Source of the DNA: Microbacterium sp. Se63.02b
GTDB taxonomy: Bacteria > Actinomycetota > Actinomycetes > Actinomycetales > Microbacteriaceae
Length of the DNA: 64,000 nucleotides
Assembly (NCBI RefSeq): GCF_014171575.1
Contig: NZ_CP050453.1
Coordinates: 372,001-436,000 of the forward strand
Direction: 5' to 3'
This document shows positions 48,368 to 58,210 of this stretch, piece by piece (position 1 is the first letter of the stretch; each line of letters opens with the position of its first letter). A model generated the notes under the pieces. That model saw only the letters and a list, made by a program, of their open reading frames with translations. It was not told where the DNA came from and made no database searches. The translations under genes and the position numbers were made by a program.

Positions 48368-48934
48368 ATGACCGAAGACGAGGCACGCGAGCGCATCCTC
48401 TCCGCCGCGGAGGAGCTCTACTACCGCAAGGGGTACGCGGCCGTGGGCATGGACGAGCTGCGCTCGGCGGCCGGCGTGTCGTTGCGCCGTCTGTACGCAC
48501 TGTTCCCGGCCAAGTCCGACATCGTCGCCGCCGTCCTCGCGCGCAAGCACGTCGAATGGGAGTCCGGGCTCGCAGGAGCGGTGACCGATGCGGGCGACGA
48601 CCCGCGGACGCGTCTGCTCGCCGTCTACGGCTACCTCGAGGACTGGTTCTGCGCCGACGACTTCCGGGGCTGCGCCTTCATCAACGCGTTCGGTGAACTC
48701 GGCGGCACGAACCCCGAGGTCGCCGGGATCGTCCGCGCGCACAAGGCGTCGTTCCAGGAGTACATGGCAGGACTCGTCGCCGCGACCGGGGCCCCGGCGG
48801 CGCTCGCGGCCCAGCTCTCCATCCTTGCGGAGGGCGCCCAGAGCACCGCGGCGATCTCGGCCGATCCTGCGGTCGCCGTGCAGGCGCGCCAAGCCGCCGA
48901 GGTCCTGATCGACGCGGCGTTCGCCCGCACCTGA
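48368..48934 (+). CDS. TetR/AcrR-family transcriptional regulator
   Basis: 188 residues from the ATG at 48368 (an ATG at 48347, directly abutting the second operator, would add 7). Helix-turn-helix: 'ILSAAEELYYRKGYAAVGMD' and 'AAGVSLRRLYALFPAKSDIV'. The C-terminal domain has 'DWFCADDFRGCAFINAFGEL', matching the TetR_C subgroup with paired Cys. It is divergent from the hydrolase and probably represses both via the two operators. Confidence 0.9.
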   Translation: MTEDEARERILSAAEELYYRKGYAAVGMDELRSAAGVSLRRLYALFPAKSDIVAAVLARKHVEWESGLAGAVTDAGDDPRTRLLAVYGYLEDWFCADDFRGCAFINAFGELGGTNPEVAGIVRAHKASFQEYMAGLVAATGAPAALAAQLSILAEGAQSTAAISADPAVAVQARQAAEVLIDAAFART

Positions 48935-48958
48935 TGCCGGGTCAGCCCGTGAAGAGTG

Positions 48959-48973
48959 GCTAACCTGGTTAGC
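48959..48973. promoter_or_regulatory. Palindrome GCTAACC-t-GGTTAGC before TspO-like gene
   Basis: A perfect 7-bp dyad with a 1-base centre lies 61 bases before the TspO-like ATG and just past the TetR stop. It has the shape of an operator; the binding protein is unknown. Confidence 0.45.
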
Positions 48974-49034
48974 GAAATCGTGGAGCGCTGTCAAGGCGGG
49001 TGCGTCCGAGGGTGAGGATGCCTACGGTCGGGGC

Positions 49035-49850
49035 ATGGAATCACGCACCAGAGGCATCGTCCGCCAGTCGCTGACCATCGCCGCGGCGTCGTTCATGCTG
49101 ATCGCGGCAGCGGTGGGCGCGGGCGCCTTCGGCGGAGCATCCGTCGACGACCTGCAGGATGGCGCGCTCTCGGCTCAGGGCTCGTACCTGGCACCGGCAG
49201 GGCCGGCGTTCTCGATCTGGTCGCTGATCTACCTCGGGCTGATCGCGTACACCGTGTGGCAGGCGCTTCCCGCACAGCGGCAGGACGATCGCCAGCAGGC
49301 GGTGGGCGGATGGATCGCCGCCTCCATGGTGCTCAACGGACTGTGGCTGGTCACGGCGCGGTATCTGACCCTGTGGCTGACGGTGCTCGTGATCGCGGCG
49401 CTCCTGGCGGTGCTCGCGCGGATCATCGTGATCCTCGGCCGATTCCCCGCCCGCAACCTCGCCGACCGTGTGCTCACCGACGGTGCCAACGGCCTGCATT
49501 TCGGCTGGGTGACGATCGCGACCGTGGCCAACACCGCCGCGTGGCTCACGCAGATCGCGCCAGAGGACTGGGCCGAGGCGGCCGACGCGTGGGCCGTGGC
49601 CGTCCTGGTCGTGGTGCTCGTGATCGGCGCGGCAGCGGCCTGGTTCACAAGACGCATCGCCCCGGCCCTCGCGACCGCGTGGGGTCTGAGCTGGCTCGCG
49701 GTCGGGCGGCTCACGGGGGAGCCCGAGAGCACGCCGACCGCGGTGACGGCGATCATCGTCGCCGTCCTGCTCGTCGTCGTGGGAATCGTCGCCGTGCTCC
49801 GTCGTCGGCGCGAAGCCCCCGCAGCACGCACGGCGCCGCTCGGACGCTAG
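49035..49850 (+). CDS. TspO/MBR-like (tryptophan-rich sensory) membrane protein
   Basis: 271 residues with about seven membrane helices. The conserved 'APAGPAFSIWSLIYLGLIAY' (P.G..F...W..IY) is the TspO signature; 'NGLHFGWVTIATVANTAAWL' and the Trp-rich later helices fit the longer actinobacterial version. TspO proteins bind tetrapyrroles or steroids; the physiological role here is unknown. The stop overlaps the convergent kdpE stop. Confidence 0.8.
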   Translation: MESRTRGIVRQSLTIAAASFMLIAAAVGAGAFGGASVDDLQDGALSAQGSYLAPAGPAFSIWSLIYLGLIAYTVWQALPAQRQDDRQQAVGGWIAASMVLNGLWLVTARYLTLWLTVLVIAALLAVLARIIVILGRFPARNLADRVLTDGANGLHFGWVTIATVANTAAWLTQIAPEDWAEAADAWAVAVLVVVLVIGAAAAWFTRRIAPALATAWGLSWLAVGRLTGEPESTPTAVTAIIVAVLLVVVGIVAVLRRRREAPAARTAPLGR

Positions 49851-50518
49851 AGCACCAGGCGGTAGCCCATCCCCGCCTCGGTGAGCAGATGCACCGGGGC
49901 ACCGGGCTCGTGTTCGAGCTTCTTCCGCAGCTGCGACATGTACAGCCGCAGGTAGCCGGAATCGGAGACCTGCTCGCTGCCCCAGATCTCCTTGAGCAGA
50001 TCCTGTCGGGTGACGAGGGCTCCGGGGTGCCGGGACAGGTGCTCCAGCATCCGCCACTCCGTCGGGGTCAGGTGCACGCGTGCGCCCGCCCTGGTCACGG
50101 TCTTGGTGACGAGGTCAACCACGACATCGCCGAACGACACGGTCGACTCGCCACCCACCGGGGCCGAACGCCGCGACAGAGCCCGCAGGCGGGCGAGGAG
50201 TTCATCGACCTGGAACGGCTTGGTCACGAAGTCGTCCGCGCCCGCATCGAGCGCCTCCACCTTGTCGGCCGACCCGGTGCGACCCGACACCACGATGATC
50301 GGCACGTTCGTCCAGCCGCGCAGAGCCTGGATGACCTCGATGCCGTCGAGCCGGGGCATCCCCAGATCGAGCATGATGAGGTCGGGGTGGGTCTGCGCGG
50401 CAGCCGCGATCGCGGCCGCGCCATCCGGTGCGACGACCACGTCGTAGCCATGCGCGGAGAGCGTGATCCTCAACGCTCGCACCATCTGCGGGTCGTCGTC
50501 GGCGATGAGGAGCTTCAC
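49847..50518 (-). CDS. kdpE: KdpE, potassium-responsive response regulator
   Basis: 223 residues. Receiver: 'LLIADDDPQMVRALRITLS', phospho-Asp in 'LIMLDLGMPRLDGIEVI', Lys in 'FVTKPFQVDELLARLRA'. DNA-binding domain: 'VHLTPTEWRMLEHLSRHPG' and 'YLRLYMSQLRKKLEHEP', close to KdpE proteins. It is last in the kdp operon and overlaps kdpD by 4 bases. Phosphorylated KdpE activates kdpFABC when potassium is scarce. Confidence 0.95.
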   Translation of the reverse strand: MKLLIADDDPQMVRALRITLSAHGYDVVVAPDGAAAIAAAAQTHPDLIMLDLGMPRLDGIEVIQALRGWTNVPIIVVSGRTGSADKVEALDAGADDFVTKPFQVDELLARLRALSRRSAPVGGESTVSFGDVVVDLVTKTVTRAGARVHLTPTEWRMLEHLSRHPGALVTRQDLLKEIWGSEQVSDSGYLRLYMSQLRKKLEHEPGAPVHLLTEAGMGYRLVL

Positions 50519-53063
50519 TCCGAGCCTTCCGTGTCGCGGGGTCCTGCGGCCAGAGGCAGGGAGATGACCATGGTGAGGCCCCCGCCGGGGTGTCCTCGGG
50601 TGTCAGGGTACCGCCCATGCCCTCGGTGAACCCGCGCGACAGGGCGAGCCCGAGACCGAGGCCGGTCGTGTTGTCGGTGTCGCCGAAGCGCTGGAACGGC
50701 TGGAAGATGCGGTCGCGTCGCTCCGGGGAGACGCCGTCCCCCGGTCGATGATGCGGATCTCGGCGCGATCGAGGAGCGCACTCGTCGAGACGATGACTCT
50801 GGTGCCGTCCGGGGCATGGCGGTGGGCGTTCGCGAGCACATTGACGATCACGCGCTGGAGCAGCACGGGGTCGGCGAACACGGGAGGCAGGTCGGGGTCG
50901 AGCGCGAGCTCGACATCGGCCGGTCCGAGGCCCAGTTCGTCGACGGCAGCGAGCACCGTGCCTGCGGCATCCATCCGGGAGGCCGAGACGGCGAGCACGC
51001 CCGCCTGCACGCGGCTCACATCGAGCAGATCGGTCACGAGCGTCGACAGCGTCGCGAGGCTTTCGTCGGCGGTGGCCAGCAGCTCGTCGCGGTCGGCGGC
51101 CGACAGCCGGTGCGCGCCGCGGAGACCGCCGATCGCCGCGACAGCCGATGCGAGCGGGCGACGGAGGTCGTGGCTGACGGCGGAGAGCAGTGCGCTTCGC
51201 ACCTGGTCGGTCTCGGCGAGGGACTCGGCCTCACGCGCGGTCGCCCGGAGGTCGGTGTGCTCGATCGCGGCCGACAACTGCGCCACGATCGCGTCGAGCA
51301 GACGCCGCTCGGGTCCGGCCAGCGGGTCGCCATTGAGTTCGAGCACCGCGCGGGGGCCGCCGCCGGGCCGGATGCCGACCGGGATCGTCGTCGCGCGCCC
51401 GTCGGCCACGGGCTCCCATCGCTCGCGAGCACGTCACCGTCGGGCGAGAGCAGACGCACTCCGCTCAGTCCGAACGCCTCGCGGGTGCGACTGACGAGGG
51501 CCAGCACGGCGTTGTCGCCGCGCAGCACGTTGCCGGCGACGGCGGCGAGCAGCTCGGCTTCCGCGGCGGCACGTTGCGCCGTGCGGGCGCGTCGAGCCGC
51601 CTGGTCGACGATCAGGCTCACGAGGATCGCGATCACGACGTAGAGCGCGAGGGCGAGCACGTGCAGCGGATGCGCGATCGTGATGGTGAACAGCGGTGCG
51701 ACGAACAGGAAGTCGAGCGTGACGCCCGAGAGCACAGCGGCGAACACCGCCGGACGGATGCCGCCGATGAGGGCGACGACGACCACGAGCAGCTGATACG
51801 CGAGCACCTCGGCCGTGATCGACTCGGGGCTGCGGAACGTGAACATGATCCACGAGAGCAGGGGACCGATCGCCAGGGCCACTCCGAAGCCGAGAGCCTG
51901 TCGCCGCCAGCCGAGAGCCCCACCCGTGATGCGCGGCAGGGCGATGCGTCCGCCCGCCGCCGCATGCGTGACGATGTGCACGTCGATGTCGCCGGAGCGC
52001 CGGATGACCTCCGACCCGATGCCCGGACCGGTGAGCGCGGCCGTGAGACGACCGCGCCTGCTGACGCCGATCACGAGCTGCGTGGCATCGGCGCCCTGGG
52101 CGAACTCGACGAGCGTGCCGGGGATGTCGTCCCCGACGACCTGATGGTACGAGCCGCCGAGCGACTCCACGAGCGTGCGCTGCGCTGCGAGGGCTCCGGG
52201 TGTCTCGTCGCGCAGGCCGTCCTGCGCCGTGATGTGCACCGCGAGCAGCTCGCCGCCGGCCGAACGGGCGGCGATCCGAGCGCCGCGACGGATCAGCGTC
52301 TCCCCTCAGGGCCGCCGGTCAGGGCGACGACCACGCGCTCCCTGGCCTGCCACGCACCCTCGATGCCCTGCTCGGCGCGGTAGCTGCGCAGCGCGCTGTC
52401 GACCTCGTCGGCGAGCCACAGGAGGGCGAGCTCGCGCAGGGCGGTGAGGTTGCCGAGGCGGAAGTAGTTCGACAGCGCGGCGTCGATGCGCTCCGCCGGG
52501 TACACGAGTCCCGCGGACAGCCGGTCCCGCAGCGTCTGCGGGGCCAGGTCGACGACTTCGATCTCGTCGGCAGCCCGGACGACGGCATCCGGGATCGTCT
52601 CCTGCTGCGCGACGCCCGTGATCTTCTCCACCACCGCGTTCAGCGACTCGATGTGCTGCACATTGACCGTCGTGACCACGTCGATGCCGGCGTCGAGCAG
52701 CTCGTCGACGTCCTGCCAGCGCTTCGCGTTGCGCGAGCCGGGGGCGTTCGTGTGCGCGAGCTCGTCGACGAGGGCGATCTCGGGCGCACGGTCGAGCACG
52801 GCGTCGATGTCGAGCTCGGTCAGGGTGATCCCGCGGTGGAGATCGACGCGGCGCGGCACCTCGGGGATGCCGATGGTCTGGGCCCTGGTCGCCGCGCGCT
52901 CATGGGTCTCGACGATCGCGATCACCACGTCGTGGCCCTCGTCGAGCATGCGCCGCCCCTCCGCGAGCATCTCGTACGTCTTGCCGACGCCAGGCGCGGC
53001 CCCGAGCAGCACCCGGAGCCGACCGCGGCGCGCAGGGGTTCGACGGAGCGGTTCTCCGGTCAT
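50515..53063 (-). CDS. kdpD: KdpD potassium sensor kinase, frame broken four times
   Basis: The N-terminal KdpD domain has Walker A 'LGAAPGVGKTYEML' and 'ALVDELAHTNAPGSRNAKRW', followed by a USP-like segment. Then come the four-helix membrane block ('ALIGGIRPAVFAAVLSGV', 'LALALYVVIAILVSLIV'), a GAF-like region, the His box 'LLSAVSHDLRRPLASAVAAI' and the ATPase end 'RFGDTDNTTGLGLGLALSRG'. Breaks near 52300, 51415, 50738 and 50582 are each repaired by one G or C. The repaired length of about 849 residues is normal. It overlaps kdpC and kdpE by 4 bases each. Confidence 0.93.
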
Positions 53064-53662
53064 TCGCCCTCCCGGTCGTCGAGCGCGAGATTGAGTTCGG
53101 CCACGTTGAGGCGCTCCGCACCGAGGAATCCCAGATCCCGCCCTTGAATCCTAGACTCCACGAGCTCCCGCACCTCCTGCGTCGGGAGCCCGCGGGACTC
53201 GGCGACGCGCGGGACCTGCAGCAGCGCGTACTCGACGCCGATGTGCGGGTCGAGCCCCGAGCCGGAAGCCGTCACCGCATCGGCCGGCACCTGCGACGGG
53301 TCGACGCCTTCGCGCTCCGCGATCGCCGCCTTGCGCTCCTCGATGGCGGCAACCAGGTCGGGGTTCTCCGGCCCGAGGTTGCTGCCGCCGGACGAGGTTC
53401 CGTCGTAGCCGTCGCCGGCCGCCGATGGGCGCGACTGGAAGTACTGCGGCAGGGCCTCGCCATCGGCATCCGTGAAGGACTGGCCGATGAGCGCGCTGCC
53501 CTTGTCGTCGGGGAGCAGCGAGCCGTTCGCCTGCCCCGGGAGCAGCACCTGGCCGATCCCGGTGACCAGGAGCGTGTAACCGACCCCGAGCACGAGGGTG
53601 AGGACGATCATCGCGCGGACGGCGACCCCGGTGGTGCGGAGGGCGGTGCGGGTGGAGGACAT
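53060..53662 (-). CDS. kdpC: KdpC, potassium-transporting ATPase subunit C
   Basis: 200 residues with one N-terminal membrane helix ('AMIVLTLVLGVGYTLLVTG') and the KdpC body: 'GSALIGQSF', 'YFQSRPSAAGDGYDGTSSGG', 'VTASGSGLDPHIGVEYALLQ' and 'RVAESRGLPTQEVRELVESR'. It stabilises and couples KdpB to KdpA. Located between kdpB and kdpD. Confidence 0.96.
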   Translation of the reverse strand: MSSTRTALRTTGVAVRAMIVLTLVLGVGYTLLVTGIGQVLLPGQANGSLLPDDKGSALIGQSFTDADGEALPQYFQSRPSAAGDGYDGTSSGGSNLGPENPDLVAAIEERKAAIAEREGVDPSQVPADAVTASGSGLDPHIGVEYALLQVPRVAESRGLPTQEVRELVESRIQGRDLGFLGAERLNVAELNLALDDREGE

Positions 53663-53698
53663 GAGGTGCCTTTCCTGAGGTGCGTGGTCGGAGCCGGG

Positions 53699-55837
53699 TC
53701 AGAAGCCGGGGATGAGGCTGACCACGAGGTCGATGAGCTTGATGCCGAGGAACGGCGCGATGATGCCGCCGAGGCCGTAGACCAGCAGGTTGCGCTGCAG
53801 GATCTGGGAGGCGCTCGCCGGACGGTACTTCACCCCGCGCAGGGCCAGGGGGATCAGGAACACGATCACGATCGCGTTGAAGATGATCGCGCTGGTGACG
53901 GCGGAGGCCGGAGAGTGCAGCTGCATGATGTTGAGGGCCGCGAGGCCGGGGAAGACCCCCATGAACATCGCCGGGATGATGGCGAAGTACTTCGCGATGT
54001 CGTTCGCGAGCGAGAACGTGGTGAGCGCTCCGCGCGTGATGAGCAGCTGCTTGCCGATGCGCACGATGTCGATCAGCTTGGTCGGGTCCGAGTCGAGGTC
54101 GACCATGTTGCCGGCCTCCTTCGCCGCCGAGGTGCCGGTGTTCATCGCGACACCGACGTCCGCCTGAGCGAGCGCGGGGCGTCGTTCGTGCCGTCGCCGG
54201 TCATCGCGACCAGGCGGCCGCCCTGCTGTTCGCGGCGGATGAGCTCGAGCTTGTCCTCCGGTGTGGCTTCGGCGAGGAAGTCGTCGACGCCGGCCTCCGC
54301 GGCGATGGCCTTTGCGGTCAGGGGTTGTCGCCCGTGATCATGACCGTGCGGATGCCCATGCTGCGCAGCTCGTCGAACCGCTCGCGCAGTCCGTCCTTCA
54401 CGATGTCCTTGAGGTGCACGACGCCGAGGATCCGCGTGGCATCGACAGCGGATGCGCGCACTGCGACGACGAGGGTGTCCCGCCGCTCGCTGCGACACCG
54501 TCGGTCGAGGCGGTGAGCTCGTCGTCGCTGTCGAGTCCGAGCCACGCCCGCACCGCCGAGCCTGCACCCTTGCGGATCTGCGTGCCGTCGGCCAGGTCGA
54601 GCCCCGACATGCGGGTCTGCGCCGTGAAGGGGACGACCACGGCGTCGGCGGGTGCCGTCACCCGGATGCCGCGCGCCTCGGCGAGTTCGACGATCGAGGC
54701 GCCCTCTGGCGTGGGATCGGCGAGCGACGACAGGGCAGCGACCCGGAGCAGCTCTTCCTCGTCGACGCCCGAGAGGGGCAGCACCTCGTGCGCGCGGCGG
54801 TTGCCGTGCGTGATGGTGCCCGTCTTGTCGAGGAGCAGCGTGGTGACGTCTCCCGCCGCCTCGACCGCGCGCCCCGACATCGCCAGCACGTTGCGCTGCA
54901 CGAGCCGGTCCATCCCCGCGATGCCGATCGCCGAGAGGAGGGCGCCGATGGTGGTCGGGATCAGGCACACGAGCAGGGCGATGAGCACCGGGATGCTGAC
55001 CGGCGACGCGGCGTACGACGCGATCGGGTTGAGGGCGAGCACCACCACCAGGAAGATGATCGACAGGCTGGCGAGCAGGATGTTCAGGGCGATCTCGTTG
55101 GGGGTGCGCTGGCGGCTCGCACCTTCGACCAGGGCGATCATCCGGTCGACGAAGGTCTCGCCCGGCTTCGAGGTGATGCGCACCACGATGCGGTCAGACA
55201 GCACGCGGGTGCCGCCGGTCACGGCGCTGCGGTCGCCGCCCGACTCGCGGATCACCGGAGCGCTCTCGCCCGTGATCGCCGACTCGTCGACGGTCGCGAT
55301 CCCGGCGATGATGTCGCCGTCGCCGGGGATCAGCTCGCCCGCGGTGACGAGCACGACATCGTCGCGCTGCAGCTCGGCCGACGACACCTGCGCGGTCGCG
55401 GCGTGCTCTGCGGCGGCATCCGACGAGGGGTCGTAGCCGACGACGCGGCGGGCCATGGTGCTCGTGCGGGTCTTGCGCAGGCTCGCCGCCTGGGCCTTGC
55501 CGCGTCCCTCGGCGACCGACTCGGCCACGTTCGCGAACAGCACCGTGAGCCAGAGCCACACGGCGATGCCCACCGTGAACGGTGCCGGCACCGGGGTGCC
55601 GCCGGAGTCGGCGGGGCCGCCGAGGAAGGGCTCGGCGATCGCGAGCACGGTGGTGAACGCGGCGCCGACCCACACCAGGAGCATGACCGGGTTGCGGACG
55701 AGCGCTGCGGGGTTGAGCTTGCGGAGCGCGCCGGGGAGAGCCTGCAGGAGCTGCGTCCAGCCGAAGGAGCGCGACGGCTGCACGGCGGCCGGTGCCGGAG
55801 CATCCTGCCGTTCGGAGGGGGTGGTGGTGAGAGTCAT
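53699..55837 (-). CDS. kdpB: KdpB, potassium-pumping P-type ATPase, frame broken three times
   Basis: The catalytic subunit: phosphorylated Asp in '[13 protein letters not shown]', '[20 protein letters not shown]' in the actuator domain, '[20 protein letters not shown]' and '[20 protein letters not shown]' (after repair) in the P domain, and the KdpB-specific '[20 protein letters not shown]'. Breaks near 54485, 54320 and 54175 each need one base in a G/C run. Repaired length of about 713 residues from the ATG at 55837. It lies 2 bases after kdpA. Confidence 0.94.
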
Positions 55838-55839
55838 GG

Positions 55840-57519
55840 TCAGACGAGTCCTTCGGCGAGGGGTCCCAGTGCGAGCACGGGGAAGTAGGTGAGAGCGGTC
55901 ACGACGACCGTCACGGTGAGGAGCAGCCCGACGAACTGCGGGCGATGCGTCGGCAGGGTTCCCGAGGTGGCGGGCACCCGCTCCTGCGCGGCGAACGAAC
56001 CCGCGAGGGCGAGCACGAGCACGATCGGCAGGAAGCGCCCCAGCAGCATCGCGATGCCGAGCGCGGTGTTGAACCACGGGGTGTTCGCGGTGAGTCCGGC
56101 GAAGGCGGAACCGTTGTTGTTCGCGGCCGAGGTGAAGGCGTAGAGCACCTCGCTCATGCCGTGCACGCCGGGGTTGAGGATGCTGGTCGACTCCACGTCT
56201 TCCCGGATGCCGGGAATCGCGAAGCTCAGGGCGGTGCCGCCGAGGACGAGCGCGGGCACCACGAGGATGTAGAGGCTCGCGAGGGTGATCTCCCGCGGTC
56301 CGATCCGCTTGCCGAGGTACTCCGGCGTGCGCCCGACGAGCAGTCCGCCCACGAACACCGCGATGATCGCGAGCACGAGCATGCCGTAGAGGCCGGAGCC
56401 GACGCCACCGGGGGCGACCTCGCCGAGCATCATGTTCAGCATCGGCATCATGCCGCCGAGTGCTGTGTACGAGTCGTGCATCGAGTTGACCGCGCCGGTG
56501 GAGGTGAGCGTGCTCGCGCTGCCGAACAGGGTGGACCCGAGGATGCCGAAGCGCACCTCCTTGCCTTCCATCGCGCCCCCGGCGAGCTCGGGTGCGCTGC
56601 CGCGCCCGGCGAGTTCGAGCGCCGAGAGGGCGAAGGTCGACACGAGGAAGATCGCGCCCATGACGGCCGCGATCGCGTAGCCCTGACGGTGGTCGCCGAC
56701 CATGCGGCCGAACGTGCGCGGGAGGGAGAACGGGATCACGAGGATCAGCAGCACCTCGAGCAGGTTCGTGAATCCGGTCGGGTTCTCGAACGGGTGCGCG
56801 GAGTTGGCGTTGAAGAACCCGCCGCCGTTCGTGCCGAGCAGCTTGATCGCCTCCTGCGAGGCGACAGGCCCACCCGGGATGCTCTGGGGCGCGCCGGACA
56901 CCGTGGTGACATCGGTGAACCCGGCGAAGTTCTGGATGACGCCGCCCGCGAGCAGCGCGACCGCGCCGATCAGGGCGATCGGAAGCAGGATGCGCCCGAG
57001 GCCGCGGATCAGGTCGACCCAGAAGTTGCCGATGGTCGTCGAGCCTCGGCGGGCGAGGCCGCGGATCAGTGCGATCGCGATCGCGAGGCCGACGGCTGCC
57101 GACACGAAGTTCTGCACCGTGAGGCCCGCGAGCTGCACGGTGTAGCCCATCGTCTGCTCCGGCGAATACGACTGCCAATTCGTGTTCGCCACGAACGAGG
57201 CTGCCGTGTTGAAGGCGAGCCCCTCCGGCACCGCGGGGAGTCCGAGCGACTGCGGCAGGAACGCCTGGAGGCGCTGCAGCCCGTAGACGAGGAGCACTCC
57301 GACCACCGAGAACACCAGCACGCTGCGGGCATACGCGCGCCAGGTCTGCTCGGACGACGAGTCGACCCCGATCATCCGGTAGATGCCGCGCTCCGCTCGC
57401 AGGTCGCGCGCCGAGGTGTAGACGTGCGCGATGTAGTCGCCGAGCGGGCGGTAGAGGAGCACGAGCACGACCACGACGGCCGTGACCTGCAGGATGCCGA
57501 ACCAGATCGTCGCGTCCAT
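55840..57519 (-). CDS. kdpA: KdpA, potassium channel subunit
   Basis: 559 residues, ten membrane helices, intact frame. The four pore-loop selectivity segments are visible, e.g. '[15 protein letters not shown]', '[20 protein letters not shown]', '[18 protein letters not shown]' and '[17 protein letters not shown]'. These make the superfamily-of-K-transporter filter. It overlaps the kdpF stop. Confidence 0.97.
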   Translation of the reverse strand: MDATIWFGILQVTAVVVVLVLLYRPLGDYIAHVYTSARDLRAERGIYRMIGVDSSSEQTWRAYARSVLVFSVVGVLLVYGLQRLQAFLPQSLGLPAVPEGLAFNTAASFVANTNWQSYSPEQTMGYTVQLAGLTVQNFVSAAVGLAIAIALIRGLARRGSTTIGNFWVDLIRGLGRILLPIALIGAVALLAGGVIQNFAGFTDVTTVSGAPQSIPGGPVASQEAIKLLGTNGGGFFNANSAHPFENPTGFTNLLEVLLILVIPFSLPRTFGRMVGDHRQGYAIAAVMGAIFLVSTFALSALELAGRGSAPELAGGAMEGKEVRFGILGSTLFGSASTLTSTGAVNSMHDSYTALGGMMPMLNMMLGEVAPGGVGSGLYGMLVLAIIAVFVGGLLVGRTPEYLGKRIGPREITLASLYILVVPALVLGGTALSFAIPGIREDVESTSILNPGVHGMSEVLYAFTSAANNNGSAFAGLTANTPWFNTALGIAMLLGRFLPIVLVLALAGSFAAQERVPATSGTLPTHRPQFVGLLLTVTVVVTALTYFPVLALGPLAEGLV

Positions 57520-57608
57520 CAGAACCGCTCCGGGGCGACGAGTGCCACCACGAGGTAGACGATGGCGGCGACGCCGAGCACGGCCGCGAGGATCTCGAAG
57601 ACGATCAT
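57519..57608 (-). CDS. kdpF: KdpF small membrane subunit
   Basis: A 29-residue single-helix peptide beginning '[20 protein letters not shown]' and ending 'APERF', the standard KdpF pattern. Its stop overlaps the kdpA ATG, and its ATG overlaps the stop of the small ORF upstream. It stabilises the KdpABC complex at the lipid interface. Confidence 0.9.
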   Translation of the reverse strand: MIVFEILAAVLGVAAIVYLVVALVAPERF

Positions 57609-57688
57609 GCGCGGTCCACCGCCTTGGCGACCAGGGATACGAGGGCGAACAGCGCGAGAGTCAGCGCGATGTAGATGATGTCGAGCAC
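57605..57688 (-). CDS. 27-residue membrane peptide upstream of kdpF
   Basis: A GTG at 57688 opens a 27-codon frame '[20 protein letters not shown]' ending 'AKAVDRA', whose TGA overlaps the kdpF ATG (ATGA). It is a single hydrophobic helix followed by a basic end, like KdpF but in the order of a separate gene. ggag lies about 14 bases upstream, somewhat far. The exact 4-base overlap and membrane character argue that it is a real leader gene of the kdp operon, possibly an extra Kdp micro-subunit. Confidence 0.65.
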   Translation of the reverse strand: MLDIIYIALTLALFALVSLVAKAVDRA

Positions 57689-57874
57689 GGATCCGATACA
57701 ACTCCCGCGGCAGCGTGCGAACGGCGATCCTCACGCTTCCCCTACGCCCCCGGCGCCGATGCATGCGCGTTGCTCACAGCAGCCGCGGTTTTCCGGACGT
57801 CGGTCGCGGCACGGATCGGAGATCGCGCTCAGAGCGGACCGACGCTGGTGGTTCTTCATGTCTACGGATGTGAT

Positions 57875-57896
57875 TATTATGTCGTCATATGACGAC
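57875..57896 (+). promoter_or_regulatory. -10 box and 16-bp palindrome before T7SS-type cassette
   Basis: TATTAT (57875-57880) is followed at once by the perfect palindrome GTCGTCATATGACGAC (57881-57896), 21 bases before the first gene of the cassette. An operator just past a -10 box would repress. No regulator gene is adjacent. The rest of the roughly 230-base gap toward kdp shows nothing else I can name. Confidence 0.55.
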
Positions 57897-57917
57897 CATG
57901 CGAAGGAGGTTGCCTGC

Positions 57918-58210
57918 GTGACGACGGTGGAGTTGTTCTACGGCGATCTGGACGAGGCCGCTCGCGAGTGCGAAGACGCGTCGAGGGGACTCCTGTTCGA
58001 TATGTCTCGCATCGGCGGGGGTGACTTCGGGGTGGAGGCACCGGTCGGCCGCCATGGGCTGCAGGTCGAGGTGCACTCCCGGATGGTCGAGCTGCACGAC
58101 GCCGCCGCCACGCATGGCGATGCCGGATCGACGCTCGCCGCCTCGCTCTTCGCGATCGCGGCGACCTACTCCGACCTCGATGAGGAGCTGACGGGGAGGG
58201 CGCGCCGTGA
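57918..58210 (+). CDS. T7SS secretion-target (EspC/WXG-size) protein, frame broken at its end
   Basis: The GTG at 57918 has an excellent aaggaggt site 7 bases upstream. One missing G in the run at 58193-58196 would make the 97-residue chain end 'DEELTGEGAP' with a TGA overlapping the next GTG (GTGA); unrepaired it runs on to 58481 in nonsense. It is helical, with the C-terminal 'ASLFAIAATYSDLDEEL' giving a YxxxD export-type signal (Tyr84, Asp88) as in type VII (ESX) targets of the EspC/DUF2580 kind. No WXG tripeptide is present. It is probably the small partner of the next protein. Confidence 0.65.

Noticed and set aside
54398..57178. 926-residue frame joining kdpA-antiframe sequence to KdpB
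   Set aside because: The first half is kdpA read out of frame; true KdpB begins at the ATG at 55837.
57689..57917. Riboswitch (c-di-AMP or similar) upstream of kdp
   Set aside because: No recognisable conserved core or paired stems of a known class could be found in this gap by eye.
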